Shown: positions 1-8,146 of the stretch, in pieces
How the letters are laid out: the number at the start of each line of letters is the position of its first letter
Numbering within the stretch: position 1 is the stretch's first letter
Assembly (NCBI RefSeq): GCF_000485595.1
Contig: NW_014577988.1
Coordinates: 64,871 to 87,690, forward strand
DNA length: 22,820 bases
Reading direction: 5' to 3'
Origin: Priapulus caudatus
Taxonomy: Eukaryota > Priapulida > Priapulimorpha > Priapulimorphida > Priapulidae
Position numbers and translations under genes: made by a program
Notes under the pieces: generated by a model
Seen by the model: the letters and a program-made list of their open reading frames with translations, nothing else
What the model was told of the DNA's origin: nothing
The model's database searches: none

Positions 1-112
<112 letters not shown>

Positions 113-286
113 TGCTAGCTCTCTCAGTTTCTTCTTACCTGCTTATCGCTCACGCGCCATACTGCATAGTATAGCGCACAAAATTGTTTGTAGCTCATAT
201 CAAAGATATACGAATAGTAATAATAAACGTATATAATATATATAAATACATATACGAATAATAATAAAAATAATGATAATGACGAA

Positions 287-318
<32 letters not shown>

Positions 319-929
319 AAATAGGAATAGTACGGTAAATGACCACCGAGTGACTGACCGTTTTGAATAGAAGTGATAGTTTTGAATAATATTTATTTTA
401 TTATATATAACATTCATATAAATATATCTATGGCGTTTGATAGACTAGGACATTTAGCGATACCGATTGATTCTTCAGCGAGCCTTCGTAGAGCAAATTG
501 CTCACACATTCGTCCTTCGCGGTATGATATTACAACGGTAATATAGGAATTTATAGCGCGTAGTTTTAAGGTAGTGACAGCCTACATGGCAGGAGAAAAT
601 TCCTTGCAGATCTTAGATGCTTCGGTTTCGTTATATCTTTAATATAATAGTTGGATCACAAATATTTTGCGTTAAAATTATTGTTCTAATGGAATCTATA
701 GCATAAATGTACACGAAAAACCGCGAGCACGTTGTTGTCAACCAAAATATAAATAGCGCGTCTGCCTCAGAGAAACATCGGGAAAAATGCGTTGGCTTTA
801 GAGTTTAGGATTTGGAATTACACCAGTTCATGGCTCAGCGTCAGTATGGCTTCAGAGTTTGCGGTCGGAATATACTTCTGCGAAGCACATTGACAATGTC
901 TTATATGTTTGTTTCGAATTTTTTGACAG

Positions 930-1105
930 AGGGTGCCAGCAGTAAGCTAACAATCGTCGTCTACGGTGTGATAGCGGGCGTCAAGGTTCCATTTCCGTTT
1001 CCGCAACCGGACGCGTGTCGGGGCTCGGGCGTGACGTGTCCGGTACAGCCCGGAAGTGAGTACACGTGGCAATCCAGCATGAGCGTTGACCCTTCATATC
1101 CGTCG
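930..1105 (+). CDS. NPC2-like: Internal exon of an NPC2-like (ML-domain) sterol-binding protein
   Basis: NPC2 family proteins are small secreted or lysosomal lipid carriers with an ML (MD-2-related) beta-sandwich fold that bind cholesterol or other sterols. The exon encodes about 58 residues with no stop. It contains the family signature VPFPFPQPDAC followed by VTCPVQ, then EYTW and PSYPS. These correspond to the conserved PFP-x-P-x-PD-x-C ... CP-x-Q ... YPS region of animal NPC2. The two cysteines (DAC and TC) match the disulfide pair of that loop, with one extra residue between them compared with human NPC2 as I recall it. Upstream is a T-run ending in GACAG, a good acceptor (exon start at 930, phase 1; an AG two bases later is an alternative). 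Downstream, TCG|GTGAGT is a good donor in phase 0, exactly where the family continues with its next strand. I could not find the signal-peptide exon or the C-terminal exon in the window, so this is a partial gene or an orphan exon. A TATAAATA at 748-755 lies upstream but is weak evidence in AT-rich DNA. Confidence 0.85.
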
Positions 1106-1139
1106 GTGAGTCGAGAAACTTAATTAATTTAAAAAATAA

Positions 1140-1275
1140 TTCTTTATTATATTATATATATATAATATATTATATATATATATATATTATTCATTATTTA
1201 TTATGATATTAAAAAATACTTTTATTGTTATTATCATTATTATTATTATTATTATTATTATTGTTGTTATTATTA
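1140..1275. repeat. (TA)n and (ATT)n microsatellites
   Basis: A TA-rich tract at about 1147-1187 is followed by an ATT/TTG trinucleotide tract at about 1220-1275. Both lie in the presumed intron just downstream of the NPC2 exon donor and recur after the exon in the other two blocks. Confidence 0.9.
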
Positions 1276-1829
1276 TTCCTATTAATTGTTTATTTTATTA
1301 AGAAATGGCGGCCGCCAAATCGATCCCAATTGTTGATTACAATTTTACCTGCGATGGCGATTCTTGAGCATACGACTGTGTAGACCTCAACATCGGGAGT
1401 TGATTTACGAATCAAAATAATTTCTTATTGTTAATTCTTAATAATTAACGTATTCTCACTCGCACAAAACGATTGTTTATGAGCCTTTTGGATCCGAGGA
1501 GAAACCCAAAATATTTCTTTGGTAAAAATAAGTATCGTAATAAATACAAAAATAATAAAAAATAAATATTCGCTGGATAACGATTAAGACGTATCGATTG
1601 TGTAAGAGCATTGCGTCAGAGTAATTTGTTATAACCGTGATCGTATTTGATTGATTGTCCCGTGGATCGGCGTGCCATCTTCTATTTATACGTGTAGTGG
1701 TTATTCAACTATTTCCTCGCGTTTCTAGTACTTGGGAAATTACCTATATTTGTGTCTAATTTTACCGTAATCGCTGAGAGCATGCGTTATTCCAATGTAT
1801 AAGTATATACACGAAAATCTTTTGATACT

Positions 1830-1830
1830 A

Positions 1831-1886
<56 letters not shown>

Positions 1887-1897
1887 TATATATATAT
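1830..1897. repeat. (TA)n microsatellite at the end of block copy 1
   Basis: A nearly perfect TA tract. Up to this tract the sequence matches copies 2 and 3; beyond it, there is no similarity. Confidence 0.95.
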
Positions 1898-2117
1898 CTG
1901 TGCTAAAGCCCGCCGTACACGGTGTTATTGTATGTAATAAATAATGTTTTGTCAAACCATAGGTCAAACAGACTATAAAAAAGATATAAAAGATATAAAA
2001 TACAGACTATATAAAAGATATATAATATCGGATAATGTTACATTGTTTACGGATATTGTCAGATATTGTTACATTGTATAAATCTGCGGAATATCCACTC
2101 CTGTACTAATGAACAGA
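1898..2117. other. AT-rich stretch, no gene seen
   Basis: It holds short degenerate repeats of AGATATAAAA type (about 1975-2030) and GATATTGT type (about 2035-2075). The start (AAAGCCCGCCGTACACGG, 1904-1921) loosely resembles the terminal motif of the TTAA element at 2829, but I found no partner end. Confidence 0.5.
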
Positions 2118-2620
2118 GATAAGGCGCGGACACGTCGGCGACCTGTCGCCCAAAGGAAATTACTTACGTAGGGCTTTAGGAATGAACTTTTTAATTTTAA
2201 ACATTAATTTTGAACTTTGTGAATTTTGAAATGACTTTAGGGCTAACGTTAAGCATGCCTAGAGAAGGTGCGCATTGAAGAATGCACACTCGCAACTTCA
2301 ATATGGTGGCACTGTTCTGCCGAAACTCCCTTTTTATACCAATGCAGGGATAGGACGCGGACACGTCGCCGACCTGTCGTCCAACGGAAATGATGTAAGG
2401 CCACCGTTAAGCATTTAATCAGGAGTCTGGGATGCCTACACAAGATGCGCATCGCAAATTGCAACCTTGCTACATCAATGGGGTGACACTGCTCTGTGGA
2501 AGGACCCTTGCTATACTATGCACAGGGATACAGCGCGGCAACGTCGGCGACCTGTCACCTAAAGGAAATTACGTAGGGTCGACGTTGAGCATTTTATTGG
2601 GAATGTGGTATGTCTTTTCT
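2118..2620 (-). repeat. Diverged tandem repeat with a decayed protein-like frame, family unknown
   Basis: A segment built around GGCGACCTGTC recurs at about 2118, 2346 and 2524 (spacings 228 and 178 bp), with flanks that also align. On the minus strand, the unit read from 2338 downward and the unit read from 2515 downward translate to related peptides sharing Y-x-KG-x-S-x-EQCH-x-I-x-VA. Of the first 17 aligned codons, six differ only at a synonymous third position (for example GGA/GGT, TCG/TCC, GAA/GAG, TGC/TGT). That is the footprint of a sequence that diverged while being translated. Upstream of the shared motif the frames are broken by stops and a one-base shift, so it is not an intact gene now. 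I do not recognise the protein; a decayed transposon ORF is one possibility. Confidence 0.5.
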
Positions 2621-2891
2621 TAGCATCCCACCCCTCTAATCTCAATCAAAGCTATATTATTCAGTTTTGTTCTCCAATTCGTAGGCCTACTGTACGCATT
2701 AAATGGCGCTCGCGCATGCGCAATATCTCTTGAGACGAAGAATATTTTGCAAAAAGTGTGCATTTAAAATGAAGAGGGATTCTAGCATAGATATATATGA
2801 AAACATTGAATCAGTAGACAATTCTTAAGCCTAGTCTACACGACGAAATTTAACTCGAGTTAAGCTAACTCGAGTTAAGCGTTAACCCGAT

Positions 2892-3105
2892 AGCGTGTGT
2901 GTGTGCGTGCGTGCGTGTGCAGGTACACGTGTGTGCATGAGTGCGTTGGTGCGTACGTGCGTGTGTGTACAGGTACGCGTGTGTGCATGCATGTGCACGT
3001 AGACGTGCGTCCGTGCGTGCGTGCATGCATGCGTGCGTGCGTGTGTATGTAAACGTGCGTGCATGCGTGCGTGTGTGCGTGCGTGTGTGCGTGTGCACGT
3101 ATACG

Positions 3106-3145
<40 letters not shown>

Positions 3146-3447
3146 TGAGTGCGTGTGAACGTACACGTGCGAGCCTGCGTGCTTGTGTGAGTGCGTGCGT
3201 GTTCACGTACATGTGCGTGCGTGCGTGCGTGTGTGTGCAGGTACACGTGAGTGCGTGCGTGTGTACGTACACGTGCGTGCGAGCGTGCGTATGCGCATAT
3301 ACGTGCGTGCGTGTGCAGGTACACGTGTGTGCATGCGCGCGTGCGTGCGTGCGTGCGTTTGGATGTAAACGTGCGCGCGTGCGTACCTGCATATGCACGT
3401 ACACATGCGTGCATGCATGCGTGCGTGCGTGCATGTGCACGTAGCAC
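2892..3447. repeat. (TGCG)n-rich microsatellite with ACGTACACGTG interruptions
   Basis: Alternating purine-pyrimidine DNA (GTGC, TGCG, GTACACGTG) fills the core of the TTAA element. It gives long spurious open frames in nearly every reading frame (Arg-Thr-His-Ala repeats on minus, Val-Arg-Ala-Cys repeats on plus). These are repeat read-through, not genes. Such sequence readily adopts Z-DNA. Confidence 0.95.
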
Positions 3448-3455
3448 TATTCGCT

Positions 3456-3596
3456 AACTCGAGTTAAGCGTCTATACGGGGAAACTCGAGTTAGCTTAAC
3501 CTCGATCGACTGGCGAGGTTAAGCTAACTCAAGTTAACGCTAACTCGAGTTACCTTTACACGAGTTAAGGCCCCGTAAAGACGCTTAACTCGAGTT
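3456..3596. repeat. Nested inverted repeats (compound hairpin) in the right half of the TTAA element
   Basis: The outer arms 3456-3481 and 3571-3596 pair over 26 bp with one mismatch. The inner arms 3483-3504 and 3514-3535 pair over 22 bp with one mismatch around a 9-base loop. The unit AACTCGAGTTAAGC recurs in both orientations, so alternative foldings are possible. Confidence 0.85.
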
Positions 3597-4089
3597 AAGT
3601 TTCGTCGTGTAGACGAGGCTTTAATAAATAGGAAGAAGGATGTGCATGTAAGGTGCCCGCTGCACATTCATATCGCCGTCGGCCGTACGAAAAAGATGGC
3701 GCTCTGCAATTCGCAAATACGCAGGCGGTCGCCGAATTTTACTATGTTTTCTAATATAATATTATGCAGTTTGCTTATGTTTATAATATTATGCTATTCT
3801 AGCATAGATTTATATGATGACATACCATCCGTAGACCTCACTTAAGAAATAGGACGAAGACCTTGCATATAAGGTCCCCGCTGCATATAGGCTCTACCAG
3901 TCAGTACACAATCTGGCTACGTTAGAGTGTTATCGCATGCGCAATATCTCACCACAGGAGCTATATATTCTGATGAATATGCATTTATTATGGTTAGGGG
4001 GTATCTCAACATAGATTTCTGAAATAAATTTTTATATGTAGACCTGTGTTTATAATTAGAAGAGCGACCTAGCCTGCAGGGTGCAAAAC

Positions 4090-4442
4090 TAACTTCATCC
4101 CCTTCCGTTTCCCCACTGCCTTTCTTGCCCCACTGCCTTTCTTGACTCCTTCTTCGTCTACCGCCCTCATATCTTCCCTGCCGGTGTAGCGTGAGCGATT
4201 GCATCTGCATTATATTGTGCATCCCGAGTATAAATGGAGAGTTCTTGGTTGAGAAAAGGGAAGAAACGGACGAGAGTGTGCGGGTCACGCGGGTACTTAC
4301 CTCTGTGCGCACGCACGGGGGTGCGGCTGTTTGAGAAACAATAATACTATTTGCTAAACACAACTGCTTGGACTTTGGAGTTTGAATCCACTTTGAATCC
4401 ACTTTGAAACGGGTAACGTCACCTCTTCGTTACAGTGCTACC
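4090..4442. other. No confirmed gene; candidate minus-strand splice donor
   Basis: A minus-strand open frame covers 3917-4402 but has no recognisable domain and no ATG start. Within it, a textbook donor (CAGAG|GTAAGT, minus strand, exon side ending at 4301) and a pyrimidine-rich acceptor-like CAG near 4440 would delimit a ~140-nt exon. Most of the rest is low-complexity Arg/Gly/Ser-rich translation. I treat it as unproven. Confidence 0.2.
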
Positions 4443-4540
4443 TGTTTACAGGGAGGGGATGCACTGTCTCATGGCTGAGTTATTGCCATAATAACGTGTT
4501 ACCTTTTCACAGGGAGGGGATGCACTGTCCCATGGCTGAG

Positions 4541-4542
<2 letters not shown>
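4443..4542. repeat. 61-bp minisatellite, about 1.6 units
   Basis: Two successive copies of a unit containing CACAGGGAGGGGATGCACTG and CATGGCTGAG begin at 4443 and 4504 (period 61). The second runs straight into the GA tract. The same unit forms a larger array at 6660-6925. Confidence 0.93.
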
Positions 4543-4597
<55 letters not shown>

Positions 4598-4640
4598 GAG
4601 AAAGAGAGCAAGAGAAAGAGAAAGATAGAAAGCAAGATAC
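4543..4640. repeat. (GA)n microsatellite
   Basis: Nearly pure GA to about 4605, then AGAAAGAG-type purine repeats fading towards 4700. The Leu/Ser-rich open frames on the opposite strand (4446-4744) are read-through of this tract. Confidence 0.95.
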
Positions 4641-4704
4641 ATTGATAGATCGAGAAAGAGAGCGAGGCCGTGGTAGAATGAGAAAAAGGAAGAGGGGGAG
4701 AGCG

Positions 4705-5097
4705 TGTGAAAGAGATAGCAATGATGAGAGATCTTATAATCCATCCACAGTTAGAGAAAACCAGTTCATGCTCATCCTCATGGGACTTAACTAAAATAGA
4801 GAAAATGGAGAAATTGTGGTATATGTAAGACTTCTTTAAATATGCATGGAATCTCCGAAGTAAAACCTACATGTAAAGTGATAATAAAAATTGGGAGCAT
4901 TATATCATCTCCTAAACTCTAATAATAAATTATTGCGATTATTATTTGATATCTCCTGCTTATTATGAGCTATAATACTTATAGAAATTTATTAATTATC
5001 ATAATGTAAAAATGCTCCAAAGTTGAACTAGTGCCGTTTTGCTCAAGTTGTTGATAGATGGCACTAGAGTAGGAAACGTGGTCAGGTATAAATTTCA
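4705..5097. other. AT-rich sequence, nothing identified
   Basis: No sustained open frame, repeat or RNA signature was seen between the purine tract and the 21-bp minisatellite. Confidence 0.5.
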
Positions 5098-5376
5098 GGA
5101 TCGAATGGTTCGATTCGCAGATCAAATGATTCGATTCCAAAATCGAATTGTTTGATTTTGGAATCGAATCATTCGATTTTGGAATCGAATGATTTGATCT
5201 GCGAATCGAACCATTCGATTCTGGAATCGAATCATTCGATCTGCGAATCGAACCATTCAAATCTGGAATCAAATCATTCGATTCGCAGATCGAATGATTC
5301 GATTTCAGAATCGAATAATTCTATTCCAAAATCGAATGATTTGATGCCAGGATCGAATAGTTTGATTCTCTTTTCT
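5098..5376. repeat. 21-bp palindromic minisatellite (ATCGAAT-NATTCGAT type)
   Basis: About 13 units of 21 bp, each built on a palindromic core like AATCGAATNATTCGATT with a variable 4-5 base linker (for example CTGG, TTGG, CGCA). As 21 is a multiple of three and the core is palindromic, both strands stay open and translate to similar seven-residue repeats (ESNHSIL-like). The two-strand symmetry makes a DNA-level repeat more likely than a protein. Confidence 0.93.
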
Positions 5377-5446
5377 GCTATAAAATCAAATAATGTAAAC
5401 ATTTAAAACAAGGAATTATTGTCGATTTATTGCATATAACATATGA

Positions 5447-5602
5447 TTAAATAATCAATTATTAAATACGATAAATCAAACGTTATATGCAATAAATCAA
5501 ATGTTATATGTGCTAAATCGAATGTTATATGGGATAAATCGAATGTTATATGTGAAAAATCGAATGTTAAATGTGATAAATCGAATGTTATATATGTGAT
5601 AA
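5447..5602. repeat. Second ~21-bp minisatellite (GATAAATCGAATGTTATATG type)
   Basis: About seven units of 20-21 bp, less regular at the left end. They share the AATCGAAT heptamer/octamer with the neighbouring palindromic array but have a different remainder, suggesting a common origin or shared constraint. Confidence 0.9.
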
Positions 5603-5661
5603 AATCAACCATAAAACAAAAATCGAATTATGAAACAAAAAACATGCCATACCTGCATATG

Positions 5662-5792
5662 CGGCTGCCGGGCATATAGCCACTTCCTACTATGTGCTAT
5701 GTGGCTATGTAAGCTATGGGGGCTATGTGGGTTAGGGTTAGGGTTAGGGTTAGAGTTAGGGTTAGGGTGCCGGCTGCCGGGCATATAGCCAC
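5662..5792. repeat. Interstitial telomeric repeat between 22-bp direct repeats
   Basis: Six TTAGGG-type units lie at 5732-5767, five perfect and one TTAGAG at 5750-5755. Identical 22-bp copies of CGGCTGCCGGGCATATAGCC plus AC flank the region at 5662-5683 and 5771-5792. Between the left copy and the array are degenerate CTATGTGG repeats. TTAGGG is the ancestral animal telomere repeat and argues against an insect, whose usual repeat is TTAGG. Confidence 0.93.
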
Positions 5793-5799
5793 AGCGTTT

Positions 5800-6283
5800 T
5801 ATATATGGGCATATACACAAGATCGAGAATGAATGTACGTAGTGATGTACCATTATTGTCATATTTTTAAAAACGTAATACGTACCGCACGATACATGTA
5901 GGCCTAGTTCTCGCTCCTGTCGTTGAAAAAAAAAGTAAATCCAGTCGTTTATCCCTTAAATCCAGTCGTGGTATCAAAATCTTCCATCTACGATGTTACA
6001 CAAACACTATATGTAGTATGTACACGTTATGTCTTCGTAGTCTTCGCTATCTCTCGATATAATTCATATACACAATATAAAAATGTAATCTATGTATAAA
6101 CTCACAGTAACACGTTATAACGCATACCAGTTGAACCTGCATGGTAGTTTCTTAAATTTTTAACATGGCGCGGACCGGAAGATCGGTTGGGTCGAGCCAC
6201 GCACGTGGCGATTGTCGGAAACCCGTGTTACGTTACGTCGGTTACGGACGCACTGTACATACGTACCTACATTGACATTGTCG
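5800..6283. other. No gene seen
   Basis: Mixed AT-rich sequence. The only local feature is a short repeat of AAATCCAGTCGT at about 5936 and 5958. No open frame of note. Confidence 0.5.
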
Positions 6284-6619
6284 ACATCGATATCTGTGTC
6301 TGCATTATTACCGCGTAGGGCTTATGAGTTATGCGGGCGTGGCGAACAGCAGTCAGCCCATTAAAAAAAAATCAAAAAAGTCAAGTCAAAAACCTGCAAT
6401 GAAACATATTAAATATTTGAATTTCATAGAATAAAATATCACGCCCTTCCTATGTCAGACGTGATGCGAACAATTTTACGGTGTTCTCTGAAAGATGTTA
6501 ACAACAGCAGTGAATTACGAAAGTACAGAGTCTAAGGGAACTGAGGGATCTCGGTAGCGAGAGAATGCCTGTAGGTAGATATGCGATTATGTAGGCGGCG
6601 ATTATTAGACAGGCGATTA

Positions 6620-6622
<3 letters not shown>
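6284..6622. repeat. ~330-bp direct repeat, copy a
   Basis: Runs from ACATCGATATCTGTGTCTGC to GACAGGCGATTAT. It matches 7116-7440 closely, apart from substitutions and a few small indels, including a ~15-base segment absent here near 6520. No convincing coding content; a minus-strand frame in the other copy is not preserved here. Confidence 0.93.
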
Positions 6623-6656
<34 letters not shown>

Positions 6657-6657
6657 N
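6616..6657. other. (TA)n tract ending in a single N (probable assembly join)
   Basis: A TATATA tract is followed by one ambiguous base at 6657, after which a 61-bp minisatellite array begins abruptly in mid-unit. The lone N between two low-complexity ends suggests a joined or collapsed gap. Confidence 0.8.
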
Positions 6658-6925
6658 CCTTTTCACAGGGAGGGGATGCACTGTCTCATGGCTGAGTTAT
6701 TGCCATAATAACGTGTTACCTTTTCACAGGGAGGGGATGCACTGTCTCATGGCTGAGTTATTGCCATAATAACGTGTTACCTTTTCACAGGGAGGGGATG
6801 CACTGTCCCATGGCTGAGGTTGTCATAATAATGTGCTACCTGTTCACAGGGAGGGGATGCACTGTCTCATGGCTGAGTTATTGCCATAATAACGTGCTAC
6901 CTGTTCACAGGGAAGGGATGCACCA
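6658..6925. repeat. 61-bp minisatellite array, about 4.4 units
   Basis: Units begin at 6660, 6721, 6782, 6841 and 6902 (periods 61, 61, 59, 61) and share CACAGGGA(G)GGGATGCAC. Variation is of two kinds, CTGTCTC/CTGTCCC and CTTTT/CTGTT at the join. The same unit occurs at 4443-4542. Open frames over it are read-through. Confidence 0.95.
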
Positions 6926-7115
6926 TGGCATGCGAATAACAGTAGGCCTACCTTCTTTGTTGACGCTTCTTGAAATCCTTCTTAAAGTCAGCTTTTGTGA
7001 TTTTGAATAGCCAGGTGGGTACGTTCCATGGCAGAGAAATGTACATATACACTGGAAGCGTATTCTCCATTTCTCTATTCTAATTTTTAAATCATCTGCA
7101 AAAATAAAGGCATCT

Positions 7116-7440
7116 ACATCGATATCTGTGTCTGCATTATTACCGCGCAGGGCTTATGAGTTATGCGGGCATGGCGAACAGCAATCAGCCCATTAAAAAT
7201 AGTCAAAAAAGTCAAGTCAAAAACCTGCAATTAAACATATTAAATATTTGAATTTCATAGAATAAAATACCCCCTCCTATGTCAGACGTGGTGCGAACAA
7301 TTTTACGGTGTTCTCTGAAAGATATTAACAATAACAGTGAATTACGAAAGTAAACTCTCGATTCTCCAGAGTCTAATGGGAATGAGGAATCTCGGTAGCG
7401 AGAGAATGCCTGTGGGTAGATAGTAGACAGGCGATTATAC
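7116..7440. repeat. ~330-bp direct repeat, copy b
   Basis: Second copy of 6284-6622, 832 bp downstream in the same orientation. Together with the N at 6657 this could be a real duplication around the minisatellite or two versions of one end placed on both sides of a gap. Confidence 0.93.
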
Positions 7441-8140
7441 ATCACATTTTGTATAATTGATAGGTTTTCTACATTTTATACGTTTTGTACATTTTGCGCG
7501 TGTTGTGCGTTGACGCAAACGCCCCAGAAACGCACTTGCCGCTATATAGATGGATCGGTTCACACCGCAGGAAAATGCTGGCTCTCGAATAATTTTGATA
7601 AACTATGTACGCCATTGCCCCATATCGCAGTGACTCAAATGCGATAACGTGTAGTCCCGAAGGTACAGGAAAAGGATATTACCCTTATTATCATAATCCG
7701 AATCATAAGACACATGAACAAATGAAGGGGAGGCATTGTGCTCTCGATAGCATTCTAACAATTCGGTTCGCGAGGTAGCACTCTCATAATAGTTCGGTGA
7801 ATATCGCGCCACTGGTGAGTGGGATACGTGTGCGGGGGGGAACTAGATGGTAGATGGGGGTAGAGCGGGGTAGATGCTATGCGAATAGAACTGTAACGTT
7901 GTGCGTATTAACTATTATAATCTCGAAGTGTCTATAGTGTCTCGCACGTCGCGCGCGTGGGCAAATAATATTGATAAAGCTGCTCAGTGCCACATAATAA
8001 CCTCGTGCTCAGTGCGTATGAGCCAGTCGTGAATCTGTTTAGAGAACTTCTGGAGTTATATTTTTCATGTTCCATCGATGCGATCAGAGGCCGAAGAGAT
8101 GACGAGTAGACGGTTACTCGGTTCTTTACGCGTTGTGAGT
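7441..8140. other. No confirmed gene; weak minus-strand exon candidate 7603-7812
   Basis: The minus frame 7812-7603 is open for 69 codons with normal-looking composition (contains SPNYYESATSRTELLECYRE) and no repeat origin. It starts just after a pyrimidine-rich stretch ending in CTCACCAG, a fair acceptor. No strong donor or recognisable domain was found. The same bases on the plus strand read CACTG|GTGAGT, a donor, so the splice signal is ambiguous in direction. Confidence 0.2.
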
Positions 8141-8146
8141 GTCGAC

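Larger units (their letters stand above)
2825..3624. mobile_element. TTAA-flanked foldback/MITE-like element
   Basis: The element body spans 2829-3620, bounded by TTAA at 2825-2828 and 3621-3624. Its ends are inverted repeats: the left starts AGCC-TAGTCTACACGACGAA, and the reverse complement of the right reads AGCC-TCGTCTACACGACGAA. TAACTCGAGTTAAGC follows on both sides. TTAA target duplications are typical of piggyBac-superfamily elements and their non-autonomous derivatives. No transposase is encoded, so it would be non-autonomous. The interior is mostly TGCG/TGTACG microsatellite. The pre-insertion site can be inferred from a paralogous tandem unit at 3797-3876, which has one TTAA (3842-3845) and no insert. 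Assignment to piggyBac rests only on the TTAA and should be read as inference. Confidence 0.8.
2640..4100. repeat. Three diverged tandem units, the first interrupted by the TTAA element
   Basis: A unit with GCATGCGCAATATCTC and TTCTAGCATAGAT elements appears at about 2700-2828 (continuing after the insertion at 3625-3665) and at about 3690-3890. A more degenerate version lies at about 3930-4080. The TTCTAGCATAGAT segments at 2781 and 3797 align without gaps up to a TTAA. The segment after the insertion (3621-3655) aligns with 3842-3876. No coding role was seen; open frames here are short. Confidence 0.7.

Noticed and set aside
1305-1367. Short ORF starting ATGGCGGCCGCC with a good initiation context, extended in copy 3
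   Set aside because: Only 20 codons in the clean copy; the longer frame in copy 3 depends on indels that look like read errors.
1731-1760. TGGGAAATTACC, reminiscent of the WEIP segment of a terminal NPC2 exon
   Set aside because: No conserved residues on either side, no splice acceptor, and the frame is not kept in copies 2 and 3.
2524-2575. Plus-strand RGNVGDLSPKGN, superficially like the HVGDLGN motif of Cu/Zn superoxide dismutase
   Set aside because: The surrounding residues do not match that family, and the codon pattern supports the minus strand instead.
2865-3457. Open frames of 60-191 codons on both strands (Arg/Thr/His and Val/Arg/Ala/Cys repeats)
   Set aside because: They are translations of the TGCG microsatellite; several frames are open at once and none has non-repetitive content.
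4371-4407. T-arm-like GAGTTTGAATCCAC suggesting a tRNA
   Set aside because: It is part of a short tandem repeat (ACTTTGAATCC) with no matching acceptor stem or anticodon arm.
4446-4744. Leu/Ser-rich minus-strand frames resembling a signal peptide or membrane segment
   Set aside because: They come from the (GA)n tract and the adjacent minisatellite.
5098-5602. A CRISPR array, suggested by regular short repeats
   Set aside because: Repeats are contiguous with no unique spacers, no cas genes, and the window is eukaryotic.
4979-5612. Seven-residue repeat proteins (ESNHSIL and THITFDLS types)
   Set aside because: The repeat period is 21 bp and the first array is palindromic, so open frames on both strands follow automatically; no start context, splice sites or flanking coding sequence.
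6284-7440. LTR retrotransposon bounded by the two ~330-bp direct repeats
   Set aside because: No TG...CA termini, primer-binding site, polypurine tract or gag/pol content in the ~500 bp between them.
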